Positions 42,382 to 54,039 are shown, numbered from the stretch's first letter. The stretch is 64,000 bases of DNA from Bettongia penicillata ogilbyi (GCA_023548195.1 JAJHZJ010000121.1:4467680-4531679); one strand, 5' to 3'. Notes: a model not told the origin generated them from the letters alone. Numbers and translations are program-made.

Positions 42382-44985
42382 GATTTCTATACCCCATTAC
42401 CTGTATTTCCTATTTCCCAGTTGAATGCAAAAACAATTCTCAGCATTTGTTCCTAAAATTTTGAGTTCCAACTTCTCTCCCTTCCTACCTCCTCACTCAT
42501 CTCCACTGAGAAGGCAAGCAATTCAATATAGGCTATATATGTGTAGTTTTGCAAAAGACTTCCATAATGGTCATGTTGTGTGAGACTAACTGTATTTGCC
42601 TCCATCCTATCTTGTCCCCCATTTATTCTATTCTCTCTTTTGACCTGGTCCCTCCCTAAAAGTGTTTACTTTTAATTACTCCCTCCTCCCATTTGCTCTC
42701 CCTTTTATCATCCCCCTCACCCCACTTATCCCCTTCTCCTCTACTTTCCTGTAGTGTAAGATAGATTTTCATACCAAATTGAGTGAGCATGTTATTCCCT
42801 CCTTAAGCCAAATGTGATGAGAGTAAGCTTCATTTTTTCCCTCTCACTTCCTCCCTTTTCTCCTCCATTGAAAAAGTTTTTTCTTGCCTCTTTTATGAGA
42901 GATAATTTGCCCCATTCCACTTCTTCCTTTCTCCTCTCAATATATTCCTCTCTCACCCTTTATTTTTTTAGATATCATCTCTTCCTATTCAACTCACTTT
43001 GTGCTCTCTTTCTCTATATATATATGTTTATATATCTACACATGTGTGTGTGTGTGTGTGTATGTGTATAATCCCTCTAACTACCCAAATACTGAGAAAA
43101 GTTTCAAGAGTTGTAAATATTATCTTTCCATGTAGGGATGAGTTCTACAGTTCAACTTTAGAAAGTCCCTTATGATTTTTATTTCCTGTTTACCTTTTCA
43201 TGCTCCTCTTGATACTTGTGTTTGAAAGTAAAATTTTCTATTCAGCTCTGGTCTTTTCATCAAGAATGCTTGAAAGTCCTCTATATCATTGAGTGACCAT
43301 TTTTCCCCCTGAAGTATTATACTCAGTTTTGCTGGGTAGGTGATTCTTGGTTTTAATTCTAGTTCCTTTGACTTCTGGAATATCATGTTCCAAACCCTTC
43401 AATCCCTTAATGTAGAAGCTGCTAGATATTGTGTTATCCTGATTGTGTTTCCACAATACTCAAATTGTTTTCTTCTAGCTGCTTGCAATATTTTCTCCTT
43501 GACCTGGGAACTCTAGAATTTGGCTACAATATTCCTAGGAGTTTCTCTTTTCAGATCTCTTTCAGAAGATGACTGGTAGATTCTTTCAATATTTATTTTG
43601 CCCTCCAGTTGTAGAATATCAGGGCAGTTTTCCTTGATAATTTCATGAAAGATGATGTCTAGGCTCTTTTTCTGATCATGGCTTTCATGTATTCCCATAA
43701 TTTTTAAATTGTCTCTCCTGGATCTGTTTTCCATGTCAGTTGTTTGTCCAATGAGATATTTCACATTGCCTTCTCTGTTTTTCATTCTTTTGGTTTTGTT
43801 TTGTAATTTCTTAGTTTCTCATAAAGTCATTAGCTTCTATATGTTCCATTCTAATTTTTAAAGAACTATTTTCATCAGTGACCTTTTGAACCTTCTTTTC
43901 CATTTGTCTAATTCAGCTTTTTAAAGCATTCTTCTCCTCATTGGCTTTTTGGATCTCTTTTGCCAATTAAGTCAGCCTAATTTTCAAGGTGTTATTTTCT
44001 TCACCATTTTTTTTGGGTCTCTTTTAGCAAGCTGTTGACTTGCTTTTCATGATTTTCTTGCATTGCTCTCATTTCTCTTCCCAATTTTTTCTCCCCTTCT
44101 CTTACTTGATTTTCAAAATCCTTTTTGAGCTCTTCAATGGCCTGAGACCTATGCATATTTATTTTGGAGGTTTTGGATGCAGAAGTCTTGACTTTTAGGT
44201 CTTCCTCTGATGGTACACATTTTTCTTCCTCATCCAAAAGGATGGAAGAAAATACCTATTCACCAAGAAAGTAACCTTCCATAATCTTTCCCCCCCCACC
44301 CCCCTTGTTTGGACATTTTCCCAGCCAGTTACTTGACTTTTGAGTCCTTTGTCAAGAGGAGGTATACTCTGGGGGCCTGTAAGTTCTCAGTTCCTCCAAG
44401 GTGGCACAATCAAGGGCCTTCACTCTGATCTGGGAGCAACCACAGGCACTCTGTTCTGCCCAGGATCTGCCTGCAGGGTTCCCTCTCCAGAGCCTCCACC
44501 AGCTCCATTGCCAGCACTCTTCCTCAACCCAGGAGGAGCTCATAGCTCAATTCTCCCAGGGTCTTTAGGGGGAGGGCTCCAAAAATAGATGCTATCACTG
44601 CAGTGGCTGCTGCTGGTGGGTTCAGACTGCATTCCTTTGTCACACAAGTGAAAGGGGTTTCTCACTGACCTTTGAAACTATCTTTGACGTTTGTGAGTTG
44701 AGCAATCTGGGAACTGCTGCTGCCAGTGACTCCCTGAAGCTTTTTCTGGGTTCTGTTCCTGCTGCACTGTGTGGCTCACATATGGGCTGTGCTCCATGCC
44801 AGGTGCAATAGACCTTTCCTTTCGACCTTCCAGGCTGTCTTGGGCTGGAAATCTCTTTCACTCTGTCGTTTTGTTACTTGCTGCTCTAGGATTTGTTTAG
44901 AGTCATTTTTTACAAGTATTTTATGGGCTACAGTGGGGAGTTTCTACAGGTCCATCTTTCTAGTCCACCATCTTCAAGTCAGAAG
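42382..44985 (-). mobile_element. Half-L1 (HAL1-like) copy C
   Basis: Minus-strand order: 5' end at 44985 (plus-strand 'ccaccatcttcaag'), 5' UTR to 44317, ORF1 44316 to about 43198, 3' UTR to 42382. It closely parallels copy A, but the last 200 bp of the A 3' UTR are missing and there is no T run. The flanks 'ctagtaaa' (42374-42381) and 'ctaggtaaa' (44986-44994) may be a target duplication. A small TG tract lies near 43040. No ORF2. Confidence 0.85.
43198..44316 (-). pseudogene. L1 ORF1 pseudogene, copy C
   Basis: ATG at 44316-44314. The coiled-coil part is readable at 44237-44001 (EELKKDFENQVREGEKKLGR). The RRM part is at 43785-43513 (NRSRRDNLKIMGIHES, then FHEIIKENCPDIL) and the C-terminal domain at 43386-43198 (RITYPAKLSIILQGEKW). 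These three parts lie in different frames. It is the best preserved ORF1 in the window, yet not functional. Confidence 0.92.
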
Positions 44986-44989
44986 CTAG

Positions 44990-45663
44990 GTAAAATGTTA
45001 AGAACTCTCTGAGGAAAGAGAAATTTTTTCCTGTGACTGCATGGGAAGGGGGAGGAGCAGTCACGGTGGGGTCCATGAAAGAGGTTGCACGTATGTTGAG
45101 TCTTGAAGAAAGGGAAGGACTAACACTGGTGTAGATTATGAAGCCTTTCATCTCTATATTAGACTCTTAGCATCATGGTCTCCGACCTCCTTGAGGGAAG
45201 GTCTTAGAACTTAGGAGGCATTAGGAGCAATGGATTCACTAGGAAAACAGTGATGGAAGAACTGATTCTCACTATGGCAAGGTTACTTTTGCAGCTTAAA
45301 ATATATTTTAACTGTACCTAATGGGGAAAAAATATCAAGTTACACAGGAAGACTTTATTGACTTCAAATAAATTGCCAGAGAATTCATCATTCTGTCTCT
45401 AGCAAGGGTACTCTTGTGAAATATAGTATGAAGCTGCACTGATCTCTGAATAAGACCTGGGTATCTCTGGGCAATTCTTATATATCAGTCATTCCATATT
45501 CCTTGAAACCATATATTAAAGAAAAAAAGAAAATTGAAATAGAATTTAATTAAAAACAATACAGTCCTGAAATAATACTCATGAGATAACATAAAAGCCA
45601 TGGAAAGACACTCCATATTATATTAATTTATAATTACAATTTATTAAGAGATCCCATGGCCTT
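44990..45663. other. Unassigned, possible L2 text
   Basis: 'tgttgagtcttgaagaaagg' near 45095 resembles reversed L2; otherwise not recognised. Confidence 0.4.
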
Positions 45664-45778
45664 ATTGGATCATAGATTAGGTAGGGTTCTCATAGGACAT
45701 CTAATCAAGGCCCCTCATTTTACAGTTATGGAAATGACATTCAGTGACATACCCAAGGTTATACAGGTGATATCAATT
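45664..45778 (-). repeat. MIR-like SINE
   Basis: 'ggacatctaatcaaggcccc', 'cattttacagttatggaaat' and 'acatacccaaggttatacag'. Confidence 0.7.
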
Positions 45779-46444
45779 ACTCTCATAATTTAAAAAATTT
45801 CTACTCTGTCTTATTATCTTAAACTTGATTATTTCCTTCTGAATAGCATTTTGTTGTTCTGAAATCACTGTCTCTGTGATTTCTCCACCTATTTCTCAGG
45901 AACTCTCAGAAGCTGTGAACATTTAAAAGCTATATAAGTAGAAAAGCCACAACTGAGAACTGGGAAGATTTAATTATTGTTATTATGAAATGAATTCACA
46001 GGAACAATCAAAACAAAGATTTCTATCTGATCCAAGATGTAGGATAAGATAAAAAGGAATGATTGTTCGAGAGTAAATCCAAAACATCCCCCACCCCACC
46101 CTGCAAAATCCCAGCTCTGGAGTTACACCGTGTTAACCAACGTCATCAAAACAAGGAAACATTGCAATAAGACCTATGGGAGTATCATCAAGAAAGCAAT
46201 CCCCTCCCTCCCAACATACTACCTAAAATCTGTTCGTATGATATGACCATGATACAAATTTCTTTCTTGGCTCCCTCCTCTCCCATCAAAGTAGAAGAAA
46301 CAATCAACTCAGTAACAGGCTTAGGAGAATATACAGATTCACTTTTGGCACTTCATCAACATTTACAACACCTTTTTTCAAGAAGGAATTTTTTTTTTCA
46401 ATTCGATCTTTTATGGAAAATAGGCAGGACTTTGATAGGCAGAG
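45779..46444. other. Unassigned sequence
   Basis: Nothing recognised. Confidence 0.5.
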
Positions 46445-46609
46445 AAGACTATTTTAGGTGAAGTGAACAGCATGAGCAAGAGGGGTAGGGGAGCACAGAA
46501 ACTGTGAGTCCAATTCTAACTTGAGAATAGGGAGTAGGAAATAAAATTGTAAAAGGAAGTTGGATCCAGATTGTGAAGGGATCCAAATGCCATTGTGGAT
46601 CTACAGAAG
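46445..46609 (-). repeat. L2 fragment
   Basis: 'ggaagttggatccagattgt' and 'gaagggatccaaatgccatt' match reversed L2 coding text. Confidence 0.6.
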
Positions 46610-46662
46610 AATCTAACCTGTTGTTAGATATTAAATAATCTAACCTGTTGTTAGATATTAAA
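46610..46662. repeat. Duplicated palindrome (27-bp unit, two copies)
   Basis: Each copy contains 'atctaacctgttgttagat', a perfect 7-bp stem (ATCTAAC/GTTAGAT) around a 5-nt loop. The copies are tandem and identical. Confidence 0.95.
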
Positions 46663-46667
46663 CTCCC

Positions 46668-46872
46668 TAAGATACAGCATAGTGTAGGAGAAAGAGTGGT
46701 TGTAGTCAGAGGACTGAAGTTTCAGCCTTTACTCTGCCACTTCATGCTTTGTGATCTTGGATAAGTCACTTAATTTTTCCAGGTCTCAATTTCCTGATTT
46801 GTAAATTATGAGGTTTGAACTAAATGACCTCTGAAGTCCTGTTCAGCCCTAAGTCTATGGTTCCAGGATTCT
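46668..46872 (+). repeat. SINE-C
   Basis: 'gttgtagtcagaggactgaa', 'gtgatcttggataagtcact', 'tttgaactaaatgacctctg', 'agtctatggttccaggatt'. Confidence 0.85.
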
Positions 46873-46904
46873 GTTCTCCCTTTATTTTTCTTTTGTCTTT
46901 GTGA

Positions 46905-46968
46905 AACTCTTGTCATCATTTCTCTGGTGTCATGATCTTCTTTGAAAACAAAGGACGAACACAACAAC
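46905..46968 (+). repeat. W-SINE 3' fragment
   Basis: 'tctctggtgtcatgatcttc', 'aacaaaggacgaacacaaca' is the reverse complement of the end found at 63217-63260, with a CAA-type tail that marks the 3' side. Confidence 0.75.
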
Positions 46969-47094
46969 ATCATCTTTGAGCATGTCTTTCACATTGATAA
47001 CATGATGTCTACTTTTGCTTTTGCTCTACGGAAAGAAATATAGATCCCTACTGTGTGGCCTCTGAAATTAGGCCAGAATTCTTTTAGATCAAAG

Positions 47095-47165
47095 GAGATA
47101 TATTTGTAAAAAGCTTAACATAATGCCTCTCACATAGTAAGTATTCAATAAATATTTGGTCTTTT
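47095..47165 (+). repeat. SINE-B or LINE tail fragment
   Basis: 'tgtaaaaagcttaacataat', 'tcacatagtaagtattcaat'. Confidence 0.6.
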
Positions 47166-47949
47166 CCTTTCTTTTACTCTTTTAAATTTTCTTTCTTTTG
47201 TTCCTCCCTCATTTTTAAGGGTCAGGGGCTTTACCTGTGAATTATTGGTATCATAAATGCCAGCATAAGGAAACTCCTGCCAATGCAGACTAGCACATTC
47301 TCCATAACATAGTTTTAGACAATTGTCTGGATCCCTATGAAGTCAGTTGTCTTACAGAGGCAGGGCTTGACCTAGCTGCCTCTCCTTTTCTGGGTTTTCT
47401 ACATTTTTGCAATACTAGTAATTATGGGGTTGTTGAATTAACAAATGGAAAAAAATAGTATGTTTTAAAAGAAAAGTATGCTATAGATCTTACAAGATGT
47501 ATATGTGATCTAAGAGTATCACTGCAATGTAGCATAATGAGGCATATAATCAGAGTATAGCAACAGAAAGGTGTACTTTCTGCAAATGCAATAGATTAGA
47601 AAAAAGGAGAATTGTATATCAAATAATATATTCCTGTGAGAAAATCTGCAAATTGAAGGGAGGAAGCATAATAGAGAGTACAGAGGTGAGAATAATAGGG
47701 AGAGATGAGATATTATGGTGAGAATGTAATATAGACCACCCAGTCATCAGGAAGAATTGATTGATGAATTCCTAACGTAGACCACAAAGCTGGCATAGAA
47801 ATAAGGTATAGCTGTAATAGAGTATTTCAGCTCTTTGGATATTAGCTGAAGTTTTGTTTATTAGAATCAGAACATCTCATATTTCTTGACCTACTTTTCT
47901 GCTGTTTTTCCATGTTTCACTGGAAACCAAGTGTTTGTTGACTGAAAAA
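47166..47949. other. Unassigned sequence
   Basis: Nothing recognised. Confidence 0.5.
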
Positions 47950-48472
47950 TGCTTGTAAAAACTATGGTATATTAATGTTATAGAAGAATGTATAGTAAGA
48001 AAAGATGAATATAAAGAAATTAGAGAAATGTGGGTCAATTTGTATGAATTGATTCAGAGTGTAGTAAACAGAACTAAGGGAAGAATATGTAACAATGATA
48101 AGACAGTGATTATCACAATGTAAATGAAATCACTAAACGGAAGCTGAACCCCCAGTAATGGAGATAACAAGGAAAGACTTGAAGCAGAGATAATAAAACA
48201 TTTTTCCTTCTCTTCAGTGAAAAGGTGTAGGACTGTAAAGACAGAATAATTTGTAATGTCAGGATTTCAGATTTGGATATTTTTGCTTTACTGTTTTTCT
48301 TTGTTGTAAGAGAATATTCCCAAGCCATTCCCCAACTGTTAAAGGGTCAAGGAATATGAACAGGCAATTTTCAGATGAAGTGACCAAAACTATCTCTAGG
48401 CATATGAAAAAGTACTTTAGATCATCTTTGATTAAAGAAATGCAAATGAAAAAATGAACTTAGCTAGCAGAT
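47950..48472 (+). mobile_element. L1 ORF2 fragments in rearranged order
   Basis: 47950-48315 matches the end of ORF2 and the 3' UTR ('aattgattcagagtgtagta', 'aaacagaactaaggg'). 48319-48472 matches an earlier part of ORF2 ('aggaatatgaacaggcaatt', 'attaaagaaatgcaaatgaa'). In an intact L1 the second block comes first. No open frame. Confidence 0.7.
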
Positions 48473-49118
48473 GTAAGTAAGCAGCTGAATTCTGTTCAGG
48501 TCATTTTGTGAGGCATGTTACAATTCTCTTATGCTTATCACGGATTTCTTTCAGTAGAAATAAATTAGCTGTCATATCTAATTCATCCAAATAATTTACT
48601 GTTCCTTGAATATCTTTTTTACTTTCTCCTTCGAGGGAAACCCGAGGCTAGATGCAAGAGTAGAACTGTCCTAAGAATAGCCAAGGTGGGAGTAACAAGG
48701 CAATGAAAGAATGTGAGAAGGGGAACTCAATCCCCTAAGCTCCCCTAGCGGTGAACTAGTTTCACAACCAGGTGACCAGAGAGAGGAGAGGTACAAGTAC
48801 CTTCACTCCCTTTGATTCCCAACAGGGGCTGCTTCTAATTTCTACGTTAGAAATAGAAGACTGTGGGACATTGTCTATATGTATAGTAGACTTTGGAGAA
48901 GTGAATTTTAAGGAATCCAGAGGAAAAATAGAGGCAGGACATTTTACTGAGTATTATGAATGGAGCCTGGACTGAGGCAATGCTGTAACTTGATATTTCC
49001 CATTTCTCTGTCTGCCTCTTCAAGTCGCTTGGAAGAGAGGAGCAATGGACTGGGGCTGAGATTAGGGGAAGGCTAGGCAAAATTAGCTCTCTCCCCTCCT
49101 CCTGTTCCTGCAGGCATT
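48473..49118. other. Unassigned sequence
   Basis: Nothing recognised. Opposed short frames at 48772-48975 and 49080-48847 have no family resemblance. Confidence 0.5.
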
Positions 49119-49128
49119 CTCTATGACT

Positions 49129-49390
49129 CAGGGTTTGTTAAGTTTTTCCACTCTGGCCCCCTTCTCCAGGTTCGGCAGTATGGGTTGTGTGTGTGACTTG
49201 CGGGCATGCACAGTGCAAAGTGTGCATGCTTTGTGTTCAGAATTAAGGCTGTGGTGAAGTTGTGTGATGCAACACAGGCAGTTTGATTTTTAATTAATTT
49301 TTGGCCATTGCACATTCAGAAACCTTTTACTGTTGCCAAATGTCTCATGACTCCATTTGGAATCTTGACCCAAAGTTTAAGAACTGCTGC
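49129..49390 (+). mobile_element. hAT-type MITE
   Basis: Starts 'cagggtttgttaagtttttc' and ends 'aaagtttaagaactgctg', an imperfect inverted pair. Internal blocks 'cgggcatgcacagtgcaaag' and 'ttgttgccaaatgtctcatg'-like text fit a hAT non-autonomous family. The flanks 'ctctatgact' (49119-49128) and 'ctctgtgact' (49391-49400) match at 9 of 10 positions, a likely target duplication. It is a different family from 13954-14154. Confidence 0.78.
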
Positions 49391-49400
49391 CTCTGTGACT

Positions 49401-49827
49401 TCTCGAATTCCTGTTTTCTGTTTTGTTTGGTTTAGATATCATATGATGACCAAGCATAATTGTTATGTGGTCTGTGTTTATTCTTAATTGCAACCATAGT
49501 ACCAGGATGTAACCTGGTGGATGACCAGGATTTGGTGCTGAGAGAGAAAGAAGCCCGATTCCTTTATCTAAAATATCGAAATTCTATCTTGGGGACTCTG
49601 AGCTAAAATAGAAAAACTTTTGATAAGTTTCCCAGAAGCAGAATTTAAACTGGATCCAGGGGTTGGTGTCCGATAATGAAATTTGAAAAACAGAACAGTT
49701 ATAATAGAACATGAGCTAGGTAGTCATGGCAATCTGGTGAGGAGGTTGGATATGTGTGAGCCACTTAATTTCCTACCTAAGCCCTCGCAAGCATGCCCTA
49801 GGGAAGAGAGGAAATAAGGAAATGAAA
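49401..49827. other. Unassigned sequence
   Basis: Nothing recognised. Confidence 0.5.
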
Positions 49828-50082
49828 AAAATAAACATTTATTAAATGACTACTGTGTGTCAGGCACTGTGCTAACCACTACAAATAGCTCATTTGGTCT
49901 TCACAACAACTCTCTGAGGTAGGAGGTATAATTATTCTTATTTTACAGTTGAGGAATCTGAGGCAAATCGAAGTTATGTGACTTGCCCAGGGTCACAACA
50001 GCTAGTGTCTGAGGTCATATTTGAATTCAGGGCTTCCTGACCCTAGGCCTAGCACACTGTCTTCTGTACAATCTACCTGACT
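49828..50082 (-). repeat. MIR, near full length
   Basis: 'aaatgactactgtgtgtcag', 'cttcacaacaactctctgag', 'cagttgaggaatctgaggca', 'gtgacttgcccagggtcaca'. Confidence 0.9.
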
Positions 50083-50364
50083 GAGGAGTAGGAGGAGAAA
50101 GGAATAATGCAATCTGGGAAGAAAGAATATGCCCCCAAATTCTAAAGGTGGGGCCCAGAGGTAGGATGATGCACTACTCTCCCTTATGCTTCTACTTTCT
50201 GTCTTAAGTTTCCAAAGTCTGCCAGTCAAGGACACTTGTTGTTTACGTGTACATGTTATCTCCCTTGCTAGAATGTAAGGTATATTGATTTTCAGAAAGG
50301 ATCTTTCAAACTGCGGACTCATGAATTTACTAAGAATTTGTGGTAAGATTTTAAGATGGATTAT
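50083..50364. other. Unassigned sequence
   Basis: Nothing recognised; a 106-codon minus frame (50322-50002) partly crosses the MIR. Confidence 0.5.
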
Positions 50365-50690
50365 TTAAAGGATTTTTATGAGCTTCGAGGCATACCTAAT
50401 ATGTTGGATGATAGAATTGAAATGACAAATTGGGATGAAGACTCATGTTTAATAAGATGAAATTTAATAGGAATAAATGTAAAGTCTGGCACTTGGGTTA
50501 AAAAAATTATTTTTACAGTATAAGACAGTGGTGACATGGCTACAAAACAGTTTCTATTTTTGTGAACTGCAAATTCAGCAGGGGCCAGCATTGTGAAATA
50601 GCAGTGAAAGGAGCTAATCTTAGGATACCTTATTAATATATCATGTTGAGTTCTGACAATCACATTTTCGTTAAGGACATTGACAGATTT
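50365..50690 (+). repeat. CR1/L3 fragment
   Basis: 'aagatgaaatttaataggaa', 'taaagtctggcacttgggtt', 'agtgaaaggagctaatctta' and 'tgttgagttctgacaatcac' follow the CR1 RT C-terminal region. Confidence 0.72.
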
Positions 50691-50703
50691 GAGTTTGTTT
50701 ATA

Positions 50704-50746
50704 GTTAAGGGGACTCAGTATTACATAGTATGTTAAGGGGACTCAG
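50704..50746. repeat. Direct repeat of 15 bp
   Basis: 'gttaaggggactcag' occurs twice, 28 bp apart, just before the CA tract. Confidence 0.9.
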
Positions 50747-50748
50747 CA

Positions 50749-50749
<1 letters not shown>

Positions 50750-50787
<38 letters not shown>
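50750..50787. repeat. (CA)n microsatellite
   Basis: Uninterrupted CA run of about 19 units. Confidence 0.97.
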
Positions 50788-50790
<3 letters not shown>

Positions 50791-50842
50791 TCAATAGAAG
50801 TGAGTATCTTTAGCCTGGAAAAATGATGATGAGGCATGATTT

Positions 50843-50975
50843 AATTCAATAAACATTTATTAAGCACCAAGTACAATGCATTGTATTCATTTCTGGAGAA
50901 GATAACAAGGTTGGATGTGATGTGGTCTCTGTTTTCATAGAACTTCTCATCTAATAGGGAGGTTGGACCCAGATA
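50843..50975 (-). repeat. L2 3' tail
   Basis: 'caataaacatttattaagca', 'gcattgtattcatttctgga', 'catctaatagggaggttgga'. Confidence 0.78.
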
Positions 50976-50987
50976 CATATAAGTATT

Positions 50988-51212
50988 TCTTATTGTTCAG
51001 TCATTCAGTTGTATCCAACTCTGTGTAACTGGGGTCATTTGCCATTTCCTTCTCCAATGTGTCCCCATTTTATAGATGAGGAACTGAGGTAAATAGGGAT
51101 TAAGTGACTTGCCCAAGATCACATAGCTAGTAAGTATTTGAGGCTGGATTTGAACTCAGATCCTCCTGACTCCAGCTATGGTAGTCTATCTACTCTACCA
51201 CCTAGCTGATCA
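50988..51212 (-). repeat. SINE-A
   Basis: 'gttcagtcattcagttgtat', 'catttgccatttccttctcc', 'aagtgacttgcccaagatca', 'ctctaccacctagctga'. Confidence 0.93.
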
Positions 51213-52986
51213 TATATATAGTCAAAGAATTATATATATTATATGTATTAGAGAAGTATAAATGAAAAACGAAGTGAGATTTGAGGTTTATATGTCTCCA
51301 GGTGGTAGTTTAATAAGGTATTATGACTCAAATACTCCCATTTTACAACTGATAGTCTAATAAATTAAAAAGTGTGGAAGGAGGGAAAGCCCTCATGGAT
51401 GTCCTGAGAAGAAAGAATGTTCTTGACTTGGGCTTACTCAGTTCAGTCTCCTGATGGTATAGGATCAATATTGGAGCAAAAATGAAAATCTCAGAGGTCA
51501 TTTGATAGTTAACAAAGAGATTTACTCAGCTATAGTGGGAGATGAATGTTCAACAAAGATAGATACTGAGGATACCTTTAATTGATTCAGCAGAGGAAAC
51601 TCTCTTGCTTAAGTTACCTCCTGTAATCTCCCAGCTAAGCACCCAAGAGTCCATAGAGCTCGCCTGGCCTCTTTGTACTCTGGTGACCAGGACGTGATGG
51701 CAACAACCTGAACCTTTAGTGTGGAGTCAACCAAGACTTGAGGATATAGATAGTCTCAGTACCTGTTTAAGGCAGAAGTATCTTAGAGTCACAATTTCTT
51801 AGGGTTACAATATTGCTCCTCCCACCAGAAATAATGTTGCCAACCCTGAATGAGATACTAGAAAAGAGAGAGGTTTATTTTTTGTCCCAACAAATTTCAA
51901 TGAAAAAGCATTCTTACATCTTTGCTACTAGAGAGAAGGTGCTGTAACCAGTTTATTCCTCAGCAATCTTCCCCACCAAGTTCTAACCTATACACTACTT
52001 CCTCCTTAATAATGCAACTCTTTCTTTGAGTACCTTCAGGCTATCTTTCTTTGGCTACATTTGCTTTACTAGTTTTACTTGGAAACAAATACAATTTAAT
52101 AGCCCTATTGAAAATTCAAAATGACTCTACAGATATTGCAAATAGCAATGTGTTCCAGTTTGCATAATGAACAACAAAATTGAAACCACTTTAAGCAGGC
52201 TGAACTATGATCTTTATGCTTTAAATCAAAGAAGGGTTAGAGTTGATTTGCCTCCTTTTATGTCATCCTTGGATATGTGGGTTTGTGAGTTTACTCTGAG
52301 GGCATAGTTTATGAGGAGAACATAATAGGTAGTCAGTAATTGGTTTCAGTTTATGAGGGGGCTAGATTGAATGAAATGAATTGAATGAATCCTATCATTA
52401 GTTTTCTCTGATTCTGATTCTTATCTTTGGATACAGGATACTTACTTTTGGAAGGCAATTCCCAATCTAACACCTCCAAATTCCTTCTGTAAGTTTCAGA
52501 TTGTCCTGGAAATATATAATGTGCTCTTGTGGGGACTGGAAGTAGCTGGCAGTTGAGGGCTGTGACACTTCATTAACAGTCTTCAGTTCTGCTTGTAGGA
52601 GTCTACTCATCATCTAATTGTCTCAGAACTGCTGTACTTTGTGCTGTCTTGTACCTGTCTTGTTATTTGGACTCCAATGACCTCTGTACATAGTATGTGC
52701 TTAATAAGTGCTTATTAACCACATGAATGAATATGCAATTTTTGATCTACCTTTTGAGCCAACCATCTGTGTTAATTGCTCTCTGTACAATGACCCCTGT
52801 ATACTTTTTTGGCCCATAGAGTCTGTATTTGATCTCTACTTCCAGTAGTTAAGTCCTACTTCCCAGTTACTATCTCTTTTCCTAATCATTTTCAACTGAA
52901 AACTTTCACTGAGTAAATTTCACAGACAAAATGTACTTTAAATATTAGTTTCTATTTTGAATTCATTTTGTGATTAGGGTCTAAGT
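51213..52986. other. Unassigned sequence, 1.8 kb
   Basis: No gene found. A short LINE-like tail is visible near 52690-52730 ('tacatagtatgtgcttaata'). The stretch 51430-52050 could be an unrecognised LTR, but no termini were seen. Confidence 0.4.
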
Positions 52987-53218
52987 CAAGGATTTTAAAC
53001 TTTTTTTTTGTTTTGTCATGGACTCTTTTAGTAGTCTGTTGAGGCTATAGAATCCTTCTCAGAATAGTTTTTAATGCATAAAAAATATATTGGATTTCAA
53101 GGGAGATCAAAAATAAAGTGAAAAATAAAGCTGTATTTTTTCCCATCCAAGTTCACAGACTACCTGAAATCCATCCATGAACCCCTTGGGAGTCTGTGGA
53201 CTGCTTTTACGAACCCTG
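52987..53218 (+). mobile_element. hAT-like MITE, same family as 36935-37284
   Basis: Starts 'caaggattttaaact', contains 'gtcatggactcttttagt' and 'cttctcagaatagtttttaa', and ends 'cttttacgaaccctg'. The flanking 8-mers 'gtctaagt' and 'acgtaagc' share only TAAG, so a target duplication is not proven. Confidence 0.65.
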
Positions 53219-53429
53219 ACGTAAGCCCTTCTAAAATCCTATCCTGGCAGTTTTCTCCACATATACTCACATTGATGAATTGTTCTTATAAACTTCATGA
53301 GTTTCTAGGAGGTACAAGAAGGAAACTTAACAATGATAGACTTTAAAAATCATCATAGCTCATATTCTGATTTCATTGTCTTTTGATCCCCTACTTAATG
53401 ATATCTATATGCAATAATGATAACAAAAT
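53219..53429. other. Unassigned sequence
   Basis: Nothing recognised. Confidence 0.5.
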
Positions 53430-53690
53430 AATCATAGGTAGCATTTATATAGTGCCTACTATGTACCAGGCACTGTGCTAAGAATTTTACAAATATTACA
53501 TCATTTGATCTGCACAACAACCCTGGGAAGTAGATGCTATTATTATCCGTACTTTACAGCTGAGGAAACAGAGGCAAACAGAGGTTAAATGACTTGCCAA
53601 GGGTCACATAGCTAGAAAGTGTCTAAGGTTGGATTTAAGTCTTCCTGGCTCTAGGTTCAGGGTTACATCTACCACACCAACCAACTACCT
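53430..53690 (-). repeat. MIR, full length
   Basis: 'gcctactatgtaccaggcac', 'gcacaacaaccctgggaagt', 'gctgaggaaacagaggcaaa', 'gacttgccaagggtcacata'. Confidence 0.93.
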
Positions 53691-54039
53691 CTTTACATCA
53701 AGTAACTTTGATGACTGTTCAAATATTCCAGTGACCACCAGAGAAAACTTCAGGCACTCTCAATGAGGTAGAGTTGGAAGGGAAAGTGTGTGAGAGCAGA
53801 AAGGTTGTTGCAATATAACTGATCAGTCTGTCAACTCTACTTCCAGAAAAATGAAAAGTGACAAGCTTTCACAGAGGGAACATCAGCTCGTATGTTTCCT
53901 GGCAAATGGCAACCATAGTTGGCCTTTGTGGTGGTATACCTTCCTTTTGCATTGAGGATGTGTCTCTGTCTTTTGTTGCATTATCAGCTAGAGCTGTCTT
54001 ACTGTCTTTACTGAAGTAGGAAACTGTTTTGACACCTCA
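53691..54039. other. Unassigned sequence
   Basis: Nothing recognised. Confidence 0.5.

Noticed and set aside
43198..44316. Host RNA-binding gene
   Set aside because: It is a broken L1 ORF1 within a half-L1, with matching copies in the same window.
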